Below are positions 50,475 to 62,248 of a stretch of 64,000 nucleotides of DNA, in pieces. A program made the translations under genes and the position numbers. Where the stretch lies: NCBI RefSeq assembly GCF_029227915.1, contig NC_079884.1, positions 29,514,001 to 29,578,000 of the forward strand, written 5' to 3'. Position 1 is the first letter of the stretch, and every line of letters starts with the position of its first letter. The notes under the pieces were generated by a model, which had not been told where the DNA came from, searched no databases, and saw nothing but the letters and a program-made list of their open reading frames with translations. This DNA is from Hydractinia symbiolongicarpus. Its lineage: Eukaryota; Cnidaria; Hydrozoa; Anthoathecata; Hydractiniidae.

Positions 50475-51603
50475 AATCGTTTTGGAAATCAGTTTACTCA
50501 CAGGGTACTTTCTCTGTATACATTCGACTATACGGGCCAAGACCGGGATTTACAGGAAATCGCGGGTTTTCGGTTGCCGGCTATTAAACCACATTCATTA
50601 GGCGTCTCATCAAAAATGAAAACATTTCTGCAAACTACAAGTCTCATGCGTTTTAGTGGTGAAAAAATAATTTAAAAAATCGTTCGGGAAATGAGTTTAC
50701 TCCCTGGGTACTTTCTTTGTATACTTTTGACTATACGGGCCGAGTCCGGAGTTTACGGGAAATGGCGGGTTTTCGTTTGCCGGCGATTAAACCACTTTCA
50801 TTAAGCGTCGCATCAAAAATGACAACATTTCTGAAAACCACATGTCTCATGCGTTTTAGTGGTGAAAAAATAATTTAAAAAATCGTTCGGGAAATGAGTT
50901 TACTCCCTGGGTACTTTCTTTGTATACTTTTGACTATACGGGCCGAGTCCGGAGTTTACGGGAAATGGCGGGTTTTCGTTTGCCGGCGATTAAACCACTT
51001 TTATTACGCGTCTCATCAAAAATGACAACATTTCTGAAAACCACATGTCTCATGTGTTTTAGTGGTGAAAAAATAATTTAAAAAATCGTTCATGCAATGA
51101 GTTTACTCCCTGGGTACTTTCTTTGTATACTTTTGACTATACGGGCCTAGTCCGGGATTTACGGGAAATCGCGGGTTTTCGTTTGCCGGCGATTAAATTT
51201 TTTTATTCAGCGTCTCATCAAAAATGAAAACATTTTTAAAAACTACAAGTCTCATGAGCTTTAGTGGTGAAATAATAATTTAAATAATCGTTCGCGAAAT
51301 GAGTTTACTCCCTGGGAACTTTCTTTGTGTACTTTTAACTATACGGGCCGAGTCCGGGATTTACGGGAAATGTCGGGTTTTCGTTTGCCGGCGATTAAAC
51401 TTCTTTTATTCAGCGTCTCATCAAAAATGACAACATTTCTTAAAACCACATGTCTCATGCGTTTTAGTGGTGAAAAAACAATTTAAAAAATCGTTCATGA
51501 AATGAGTTTACTCCATGGGTACTTTCTTTGTATACTTTTGACTATACGGGACGAGTCCGGGATTTACGGGAAATCGCGGGTTTTCGTTTGCCGGCGATTA
51601 AAC
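50475..51603 (+). repeat. Array B 11-mer repeat, copy 2
   Basis: Second copy of the 48.2-49.4 kb block with the same order of variant monomers. Both copies end with a monomer carrying CCACTTTTATTACGCGTCTC. That monomer is also duplicated nearby, at about 49,371 and 49,574, so this zone has seen several local exchanges. Confidence 0.82.
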
Positions 51604-53327
51604 CACTTTTATTACGCGTCTCATCAAAAATGACAACATTTCTGAAAACCACATGTCTCATGCGTTTTAGTGGTGAAAAAATAATTTAAAAAATCGTTCA
51701 TGCAATGAGTTTACTTCCTGGGTACTTTCTTTGTATACTTTTGACTATACGGGCCTAGTTCGGATTTACGGGAAATCGCGGGTTTTCGTTTGCCGGCGAT
51801 TAAACTTTTTTTATTCAGCGTCTCATCAAAAATGAAAACATTTTTAAAAACTACAAGTCTCATGAGCTTTAGTGGTGAAATAATAATTTAATAAATCGTT
51901 CGCGAAATGAGTTTACTCCCTGGGTACTTTCTTTGTGTACTTTTAACTATACGGGCCGAGTCCGGGATTTACGGGAAATGTCGGGTTTTCGTTTGCCGGC
52001 GATTAAACTTCTTTTATTCAGCGTCTCATCAAAAATGAAAACATTTTTGAAAACTACAAGTCTCATCCGTTTGAGTGGTGAAAAAATAATTTAAAAAATC
52101 GTTCGGAAAATGAGTTTACTCCCTGGTTACTTTCTTTGTATACTTTTGACTATACGGGCCAAGCCCGGGATTTACGGGAAATCGCGGGTTTTCGTTTGCC
52201 GGCGATTAAACCTCTTTCATTAAGCGTCTCATCAAAAATGAAAACATTTTTGAAAACTACAAGTCTCATCCGTTTTAGTGGTGAAAAAAAAATTAAAAAA
52301 TCGTTCGGGAAATGAGTTTACACCCTGGGTACTTTTTTTGTATACATTCGACTATGCGGGCCAAGCCCGGGATTTACGTGAAATCGCGGGGTTTTGTTTG
52401 CCGGCGATTAAACCACTTTTATTAAGCGTCTCATCAAAAATGAAAACATTTTTGAAAACTACTAGTCTCATGCGTTCTAGTGGTGAAAAAATAATTTAAA
52501 AAATCGTTCATGAAATGAGTTTACTCCATGGGTACTTTCTTTGTATACTTTTGACTATACGGGACGAGTCCGGGATTTACGGGAAATCGCGGTTTTTCGT
52601 TTGCCGGCGATTAAACTTTTTTTATTCAGCGTCTCATCAAAAATGAAAACATTTTTAAAAACTACAAGTCTCATGAGCTTTAGTGGTGAAATAATAACTT
52701 AAAAAATCGTTCGCGAAATGAGTTTACTCCCTGGGTACTTTCTTTGTATACATTCGACTATACGGGCGAAGCCCGTGATTTACGGGAAATCGCGGGTTTT
52801 CGTTTGCCGGCGATTAAACCTCTTTCATTAAGCGTCTCATCAAAAATGAAAATATTTTTGAAAACTACAAGTCTCATCCGTTTTAGTGGTGAAAAAAAAA
52901 ATTAAAAAATCGTTCCGGAAATGAGTTTACACCCTGGGTACTTTCTTTGTATACATTCGACTATGCGGGCCAAGCCGGGATTTACGTGAAATCGCGGGTT
53001 TTCGTTTGCCGGCTATTAAACCTCTTTCATTAAGCGGCTCATCAAAAATGAAAACATTTTTGAAAACTACTAGTCTCATGCATTTTAGTGGTGAAAAAAT
53101 AATTTAAAAAATCGTTCGGAAAATGAGTTTACACCCTGGGTACTTTTTTTGTATACATTCGACTATGCGGGCCAAGCCCGGGATTTACGTGAAATCGCGG
53201 GTTTTCGTTTGCCGGCGATTAAACCACTTTCATTAAGAGTCTCATCAAAAATGAAAACATTTCTGAAAACTACAAGTCTCATCCGTTTTAGTGGTGAAAA
53301 AAAAATTTAAAAAATCGTTCGGAAAAT

Positions 53328-53494
53328 GAGTTTACTCCCTGAGTCCGGGATTTACGGTAAATCGCGGGTTTTCGTTTGCCGGCGATTAAACTTTTTTTAT
53401 TCAGCGTCTCATCAAAAATGAAAACATTTTTAAAAACTACAAGTCTCATGAGCTTTAGTGGTGAAATAATAACTTAAAAAATCGTTCGCGAAAT
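53328..53494 (+). repeat. Internally deleted array B monomer (167 bp)
   Basis: The unit reads TTTACTCCCT and then directly GAGTCCGGGATTTACGG. The 36 bases that normally lie between (from GGGTACTTTC through TATACGGGCC) are missing. Phase marks at 53328 and 53495 are 167 bp apart, exactly 203 minus 36. This is the only sizeable deletion I found in array B. At most a single G is shared at the ends, so it looks like simple end joining or slippage. Confidence 0.9.
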
Positions 53495-55859
53495 GAGTTT
53501 ACTCCCTGGGTACTTTCTTTGTATACATTCGACTATACGGGCGAAGCCCGTGATTTACGGGAAATCGCGGGTTTTCGTTTGCCGGCGATTAAACCACTTT
53601 CATTGAGCGTTTCATCAAAAATGACAACATTTCTGAAAACCACATGTCTCATGCGTTCTAGTGGTGAAAAAATAATTTAAAAAATCGTTCATGAAATGAG
53701 TTTACTCCATGGGTACTTTCTTTGTATACTTTTGACTATACGGGACGAGTCCGGGATTTACGGGATATCGCGGTTTTTCGTTTGCCGGCGATTAAACTTT
53801 TTTTATTCAGCGTCTCATCAAAAATGAAAACATTTTTAAAAACTACAAGTCTCATGAGCTTTAGTGGTGAAATAATAATTTAAAAAATCGTTCGCGAAAT
53901 GAGTTTACTCCCTGGGTACTTTCTTTGTATACATTAGACTATACGGGCCAAGCCCGGGATTTACGGGAAATCGCGGGTTTTCGTTTGCCGGCAATTAAAC
54001 CTCTTTCATTAAGCGTCTCATCAAAAATGAAAACATTTTTGAAAACTACAAGCCTCATCCGTTTTAGTGGTGAAAAAAAAAATTAAAAAATCGTTCGGGA
54101 AATGAGTTTACACTCTGGGTACTTTTTTTGTATACATTCGACTATGCGGGCCAAGCCCGGGATTTACGTGAAATCGCGGGTTTTCGTTTGCCGGCGATTA
54201 AACCACTTTCATTAAGCGTCTCATCAAAAATGAAAACATTTTTGAAAACTACTAGTCTCATGCGTTTTAGTGGTGAAAAAATAATTTAAAAAATCGTTTG
54301 GAAAATGAGTTTACTCCCTGGGTACTTTCTTTGTATACTTTTGACTATACGGGCCAAGCCCGGGATTTACGGGAAATCGCGGGTTTTCGTTTCCGGCGAT
54401 TATACTTCTTTTATTCAGCGTCTCATCCAAAATGAAAACATTTATGAAAACTACAAGTCTCATGCGTTTTAGTGGTGAAAAAATAATTTAAAAAATCGTT
54501 CGGGAAATGAGTTTACTCCCTGGGTACTTTCTTTGTATACTTTTGTCTATACGGGCCGAGTACGGAGTTTACGGGAAATGGCGGGTTTTCGTTTGCCGGC
54601 GATTAAACCACTTTCATTAAGCGTCTCATCAAAAATGACAACATTTCTGAAAACCACATGTCTCATGCGTTTTAGTGGTGAAAAAATAATTTAAAAAATC
54701 GTTCATGAAATGAGTTTACTCCCTTGGTACTTTCTTTGTATACTTTTGACTATACGGGCCGAGTCCGGGATTTACGGTAAATCGCGGGTTTTCGTTTGCC
54801 GGCGATTAAACTTTTTTTATTCAGCGTCTCATCAAAAATGAAAACATTTTTAAAAAATACAAGTCTCATGAGCTTTAGTGGTGAAATAATAACTTAAAAA
54901 ATCGTTCGCGAAATGAGTTTACTCCCTGGGTACTTTCTTTGTATACATTCGACTATACGGGCGAAGCCCGTGATTTACGGGAAATCGCGGGTCTTCGTTT
55001 GCCGGCGATTAAACCTCTTTCATTAAGCGTCTCATCAAAAATGAAAACATTTTTGAAAACTACTAGTCTCATGCGTTTTAGTGGTGAAAAAATAATTTAA
55101 AAAATCGTTCGGAAAATGAGTTTACTCCCTGGGTACTTTCTTTGTATACTTTTGACTATACGGGCCAAGCTCGGGATTTACGGGAAATCGCGGGTTTTCG
55201 TTTGCCGGCGATTAAACCACTTTCATTAAGAGTCTCATCAAAAATGAAAACATTTCTGAAAACTACAAGTCTCATCCGTTTTAGTGGTGAAAAAAAAATT
55301 TAAAAAATCGTTCGGGAAATGAGTTTACACCCTGGGTACTTTTTTTGTATACATTCGACTATGCGGGCCAAGCCCGGGATTTACGGGAAATCGCGGGTTT
55401 TCGTTTGCCGGCGAATATACTTCTTTTATTCAGCGTCTCATCAAGAATGAAAACATTTATGAAAACTACAAGTCTCATGCGTTTTAGTGGTGAAAAAATA
55501 ATTTAAAAAATCTTTCGGGAAATGAGTTTACTCCCTGGGTACTTTCTTTGTATACTTTTGACGATACGGGCCGAGTCCGGAGTTTACGGGAAATGGCGGG
55601 TTTTCGTTTGCCGGCGATTAAACCACTTTCATTAAGCGTCTCATCAAAAATGACAACATTTCTGAAAACCACATGTCTCATGCGTTTTAGTGGTGAAAAA
55701 ATAATTTAAAAAATCTTTCGGGAAATGAGTTTACTCCCTGGGTACTTTCTTTGTATACTTTTGACTATACGGGCCGAGTCCGGAGTTTACGGGAAATGGC
55801 GGGTTTTCGTTTGCCGGCGATTAAACCACTTTCATTAAGCGTCTCATCAAAAATGACAA

Positions 55860-57279
55860 CATTTTTGAAAACTACAAGTCTCATGCGTTTTAGTGGTGAA
55901 AAGGTAATTTAAAAAATCGTTTTGGAAATGAGTTTACTCACAGGGTACTTTCTTTGTATACATTCGACTATACGGGCCAAGACCGGGATTTACAGGAAAT
56001 CGCGGGTTTTGGTTTGCCGGCTATTAAACCACATTCATTAGGCGTCTCATCAAAAATGAAAACATTTCTGAAAACTACAAGTCTCATGCGTTTTAGTGGT
56101 GAAAAAATAATTTAAAAAATCGTTCGGGAAATGAGTTTACTCCCTGGGTACTTTCTTTGCATACTTTTGACTATACGGGCCGAGACCGGAGTTTACGGGA
56201 AATGGCGGGTTTTCGTTTGCCGGCGATTAAACCACTTTCATTAAGCGTCTCATCAAAAATGACAACATTTCTGAAAACCACATGTCTCATGCGTTTTAGT
56301 GGTGAAAAAATAATTTAAAAAATCGTTCATGCAATGTGTTTACTCCCTGGGTACTTTCTTTGTATACTTTTGACTATACGGGCCGAGTCCGGGATTTACG
56401 GGAAATCGCGGGTTTTCGTTTGCCGGCGATTAAACTTTTTTTATTCAGCGTCTCATCAAAAATGAAAACATTTTTAAAAACTACAAGTCTCATGAGCTTT
56501 AGTGGTGAAATAATAATTTAAAAAATCGTTCGCGAAATGAGTTTACTCCCTGGGTACTTTCTTTGTATACTTTTAACTATACGGGCTGAGTCCGGGGTTT
56601 ACGGGAAATGGCGGGTTTTCGTTTGCCGGCGATTAAACTTCTTTTATTCAGCGTCTCTTTAAAAATGAAAACATTTTTGGAAACTACAAGTCTCATGGGT
56701 TTTAGTGGTGAAAAGGTAATTTAAAAAATCGTTTTGGAAATGAGTTTACTCCCTGGGTACTTTCTTTGTATACTTGTGACTATACGGGCCGAGTCCAGGA
56801 TTTACGGGAAATGGCGGGTTTTCGTTTTCCGGCGATGAAACTTCTTTTATTCAGCGTCTCATCAAAAATGAAAACATTTTTGAAAACTACAAGTCTCATG
56901 CGTTTTAGTGGTGAAAAAATAATTTAAAAAATCGTTCGGGAAATCAGTTTACTCCCTGGGTACTTTCTTTATATACATTTAACTATACGGGCCAAGCCAG
57001 GGATTTACGGGAAATCGCGGGTTTTCGTTTGCCGGCGATTAAACTTCTTTTATTCAGCGTCTCATCAAAAATGGAAACATTTCTGAAAACTACAAGTCTC
57101 ATGCGTTTTAGTGGTGAAATAATAATTTAAAAAATCGTTCGCGAAATGAGTTTACCCCCTGGGTACTTTCTTTGTATACTTTTAACTATACGAGCTGAGT
57201 CCGGGGTTTACGGGAAATGGCGGGTTTTCGTTTGCCGGCGATTAAACTTCTTTTATTCAGCGTCTCATCAAAAATGAAA
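55860..57279 (+). repeat. Array B 7-mer HOR, copy 1 (1,420 bp)
   Basis: Seven monomers repeated directly downstream at 1,420 bp. Markers: TTTGCATACTTTTG (56157 and 57577), CATGCAATGTGTTTAC (56328 and 57748), GCGTCTCTTTAAAAATG (56651 and 58071), TATACTTGTGAC (56770 and 58190), TTTATATACATTTAAC (56968 and 58388) and CTATACGAGCTGAG (57186 and 58606). Confidence 0.9.
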
Positions 57280-58699
57280 ATATTTTTGAAAACTACAAGT
57301 CTCATGCGTTTTAGTGGTGAAAAGGTAATTTAAAAAATCGTTTTGGAAATGAGTTTACTCACAGGGTACTTTCTTTGTATACATTCGACTATACGGGCCA
57401 AGACCGGGATTTACAGGAAATCGCGGGTTTTGGTTTTTCGGCTATTAAACCACATTCATTAGGCGTCTCATCAAAAATGAAAACATTTCTGAAAACTACA
57501 AGTCTCATGCGTTTTAGTGGTGAAAAAATAATTTAAAAAATCGTTCGGGAAATGAGTTTACTCCCTGGGTACTTTCTTTGCATACTTTTGACTATACGGG
57601 CCGAGACCGGAGTTTACGGGAAATGGCGGGTTTTCGTTTGCCGGCGATTAAACCACTTTCATTAAGCGTCTCATCAAAAATGACAACATTTCTGAAAACC
57701 ACATGTCTCATGCGTTTTAGTGGTGAAAAAATAATTTAAAAAATCGTTCATGCAATGTGTTTACTCCCTGGGTACTTTCTTTGTATTCTTTTGACTATAC
57801 GGGCGAGTCCGGGATTTACGGGAAATCGCGGGTTTTCGTTTGCCGGCGATTAAACTTTTTTTATTCAGCGTCTCATCAAAAATGAAAACATTTTTAAAAA
57901 CTACAAGTCTCATGAGCTTTAGTGGTGAAATAATAATTTAAAAAATCGTTCGCGAAATGAGTTTACTCCCTGGGTACTTTCTTTGTATACTTTTAACTAT
58001 ACGGGCTGAGTCCGGGGTTTACGGGAAATGGCGGGTTTTCGTTTGCCGGCGATTAAACTTCTTTTATTCAGCGTCTCTTTAAAAATGAAAACATTTTTGA
58101 AAACTACAAGTCTCATGGGTTTTAGTGGTGAAAAGGTAATTTAAAAAATCGTTTTGTAAATGAGTTTACTCCCTGGGTACTTTCTTTGTATACTTGTGAC
58201 TATACGGGCCGAGTCCGGGATTTACGGGAAATGGCGGGTTTTCGTTTGCCGGCGATGAAACTTCTTTTATTCAGCGTCTCATCGAAAATGAAAACATTTT
58301 TGAAAACTACAAGTCTCATGCGTTTTAGTGGTGAAAAAATAATTTAAAAAATCGTTCGGGAAATCAGTTTACTCCCTGGGTACTTTCTTTATATACATTT
58401 AACTATACGGGCCAAGCCAGGGATTTACGGGAAATCGCGGGTTTTCGTTTGCCGGCGATTAAACTTCTTTTATTCAGCGTCTCATCAAAAATGGAAACAT
58501 TTCTGAAAACTACAAGTCTCATGCGTTTTAGTGGTGAAATAATAATTTAAAAAATCGTTCGGGAAATGAGTTTACTCCCTGGGTACTTTCTTTGTATACT
58601 TTTAACTATACGAGCTGAGTCCGGGGTTTACGGGAAATGGCGGGTTTTCGTTTGCCGGCGATTAAACTTCTTTTATTCAGCGTCTCATCAAAAATGAAA
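57280..58699 (+). repeat. Array B 7-mer HOR, copy 2 (1,420 bp)
   Basis: Tandem second copy. Small differences from copy 1 include TTTGTATTCTTTTG near 57781, a one-base deletion in GGGCGAGTCC near 57802, TTTTGTAAATG near 58152 and ATCGAAAATG near 58282. After 58,740 the two copies enter different monomers (TTTACACCCTGGG here, TTTACTCACAGGG after copy 1). Confidence 0.88.
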
Positions 58700-60146
58700 A
58701 CATTTTTGAAAACTACAAGTCTCATGCGTTTTAGTGGTAAAAAGATAATTTAAAAAATCGTTTTGGAAATGAGTTTACACCCTGGGTACTTTCTTTGTAT
58801 ACATTCGACTATGCGGGCCAAGCCGGGATTTACGTGAATTCGCGGGTTTTCGTTTGCCGGCGATTAAACCTCTTTCATTAAGAGTCTCATCAAAAATGAA
58901 AACATTTCTGAAAACTACAAGTCTCATCCGTTTTAGTGGTGAAAAAAAAATTTAAAAAATCGTTCGGGAAATGAGTTTACTCCCTGGGTACTTTCTTTGT
59001 ATACTTTTGACTATACGGGCCGAGTCCGGGATTTACGGGAAATCGCGGGTTTTCGTTTGCCGGCGATTAAACTTTTTTTATTCAGCGTCACATCATAAAT
59101 GAAAACATTTTTAAAAACTACAAGTCTCATGAGCTTTAGTGGTGAAATAATAATTTAAAAAATCGTTCGCGAAATGAGTTTACTCCCTGGGTACTTTCTT
59201 TGTATACTTTTAACTATACGGGCTGAGTCCGGGGTTTACGGGAAATGGCGGGTTTTCGTTTGCCGGCGATTAAACTTCTTTTATTCAGCGTCTCATCAAA
59301 AATGAAAACATTTTTGAAAACTACAAGTCTCATGGGTTTTAGTGGTGAAAAGGTAATTTAAAAAATCGTTTTGGAATTGAGTTTACTCCCTGGGTACTTT
59401 CTTTGTATACTTGTGACTATACGGGCCGAGTCCGGGATTTACGGGAAATGGCGGGTTTTCGTTTGCCGGCGATGAAACTTCTTTTATTCAGCGTCTCATC
59501 AAAAATGAAAACATTTTTGAAAACTACAAGTCTCATGCGTTTTAGTGGTGAAAAAATAATTTAAAAAATCGTTCGCGAAATGAGTTTACTCCCTGGGTAC
59601 TTTCTTTGTATACTTTTAACTATACGGGCTGAGTCCGGGGTTTACGGGAAATGGCGGGTTTTCGTTTGCCGGCGATTAAACTTCTTTTATTCAGCGTCTC
59701 ATCAAAAATGAAAACATTTTTGAAAACTACAAGTCTCATGCGTTTTAGTGGTAAAAAGATAATTTAAAAAATCGTTTTGGAAATGAGTTTACACCCTGGG
59801 TACTTTCTTTGTATACATTCGACTATGCGGGCAAGCCGGGATTTACGTGAAATCGCGGGTTTTCGTTTGCCGGCGATTAAACCTCTTTCATTAAGAGTCT
59901 CATCAAAAATGAAAACATTTCTGAAAACTACAAGTCTCATCCGTTTTAGTGGTGAAAAAAAAATTTAAAAAATCGTTCGGGAAATGAGTTTACACCCTGG
60001 GTACTTTTTTTGTATACATTCGACTATGCGGGCCAAGCCCGGGATTTACGGGAAATCGCGGGTTTTTGTTTGCCGGCGATTCTACTTCTTTTATTCAGCG
60101 TCTCATCAAAAATGAAAACATTTATGAAAACTACAAGTCTCATGCG
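58395..60146 (+). repeat. Array B 19-mer repeat, copy 1 (shift 3,854 bp)
   Basis: Matches 62,249-64,000 at 3,854 bp (19 monomers). Shared rare markers are CCAAGCCAGGG, CTATACGAGCTGAG, TACGTGAATTCGCGGG (58831 and 62685), CATCATAAATG (59091 and 62945), GGAATTGAGTTTAC (59373 and 63227), GTGGTAAAAAGATAATTT and GCGATTCTACTTC (60077 and 63931). Confidence 0.88.
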
Positions 60147-62248
60147 TTTTAGTGGTGAAAAAATAATTTAAAAAATCTTTCGGGAAATGAGTTTACTCCC
60201 TGGGTACTTTCTTTGTATACTTTTGACTATACGAGCCGAGTCCGGAGTTTACGGGAAATGGCGGGTTTTCGTTTGCCGGCGATTAAATCACTTTCATTAA
60301 GAGTCTCATCAAAAATGACAACATTTCTGAAAACCACATGTCTCATGCGTTTTAGTGGTGAAAAAATAATTTAAAAAATCGTTCATGAAATGAGTTTACT
60401 CCCTTGGTACTTTCTTTCTATACTTTTGACTATACGGGCCGAGTCCGGGATTTACGGGAAATCGCGGGTTTTCGTTTGCCGGCGATTAAACTTTTTTTAT
60501 TCAGCGTCTCATCAAAAATGAAAACATTTTTAAAAACTACAAGTCTCATGAGCTTTAGTGGTGAAATAATAACTTAAAAAATCGTTCGCGAAATGAGTTT
60601 ACTCCCTGGGTACTTTCTTTGTAAACTTTTGACTATACGGGCTGAGTCCGGGGTTTACTGGAAATGGCGGGTTTTCGTTTGCCGGCGATTAAACTTCTTT
60701 TATTCAGCGTCTCATCAAAAATGAAAATATTTTTGAAAACTACAAGTCTCATGCGTTTTAGTGGTGAAAAGGTAATTTAAAAAATCGTTTTGGAAATGAG
60801 TTTACTCACAGGGTACTTTCTTTGTATACATTCGACTATACGGGCCAAGACCGGGATTTACAGGAAATCGCGGGTTTTCGTTTGCCGGCTATTAAACCAC
60901 ATTCATTAGGCGTCTCATCAAAAATGAAAACATTTCTGAAAACTACAAGTCTCATGCGTTTTAGTGGTGAAAAAATAATTTAAAAAATCGTTCGGGAAAT
61001 GAGTTTACTCCCTGGGTATTTTCTTTGTATACTTTTGACTATACGGGCCGAGTCCGGAGTTTACGGGAAATGGCGGGTTTTCGTTTGCCGGCGATTAAAC
61101 CACTTTCATTAAGCGTCTCATCAAAAATGACAACATTTCTGAAAACCACATGTCTCATGCGTTTTAGTGGTGAAAAAATAATTTAAAAAATCGTTCATGC
61201 AATGAGTTTACTCCCTGGGTACTTTCTTTGTATACTTTTGACTATACGGGCCGAGTCCGGGATTTACGGGAAATCGCGGGTTTTCGTTTGCCGGCGATTA
61301 AACTTTTTTTATTCAGCGTCTCATCAAAAATGAAAACATTTTTAAAAACTACAAGTCTCATGAGCTTTAGTGGTGAAATAATAATTTAAAAAATCGTTCG
61401 CGAAATGAGTTTACTCCCTGGGTACTTTCTTTATATACTTTTAACTATACGGGCTGAGTCCGGGGTTTACGGGAAATGGCGGGTTTTCGTTTGCCGGCGA
61501 TTAAACTTCTTTTATTCAGCGTCTCATCAAAAATGAAAACATTTTTGAAAACTACAAGTCTCATCCGTTTTAGTGGTGAAAAAATAATTTAAAAAATCGT
61601 TTTGGAAATGAGTTTACTCCCTGGGTACTTTCTTTGTATACTTGTGACTATACGGGCCGAGTCCGGGATTTACGGGAAATGGCGGGTTTTTGTTTGCCGG
61701 CGATTAAACTTCTTTTATTCAGCGTCTCATCAAAAATGAAAACATTTTTGAAAACTACAAGTCTCATGCGTTTTAGTGGTGAAAAAATAATTTAAAAAAT
61801 CGTTCGGGAAATCAGTTTACTCCCTGGGTACTTTCTTTATATACATTCAACTATACGGGCCAAGCCCGGGATTTACGGGAAATCGCGGGTTTTCGTTTGC
61901 CGGCGATTAAACTTCTTTTATTCAGCGTCTTATCAAAAATGAAAACATTTCTGAAAACTACAAGTCTCATGCGTTTTAGTGGTGAAAAAATAATTTAAAA
62001 AATCGTTCGGGAAACGAGTTTACTCCCTGGGTACTTTCTTTGTATACTTTTGACTATACGGGCCGAGTCCGGAGTTTACGGGAAATGGCGGGTTTTCGTT
62101 TGCCGGCGATTAAACCACTTTCATTAAGCGTCTCATCAAAAATGACAACATTTCTGAAAACCACATGTCCCATGCGTTTTAGTGGTGAAAAAATAATTTA
62201 AAAAATCGTTCGGGAAACGAGTTTACTCCCTGGGTACTTTCTTTGTAT

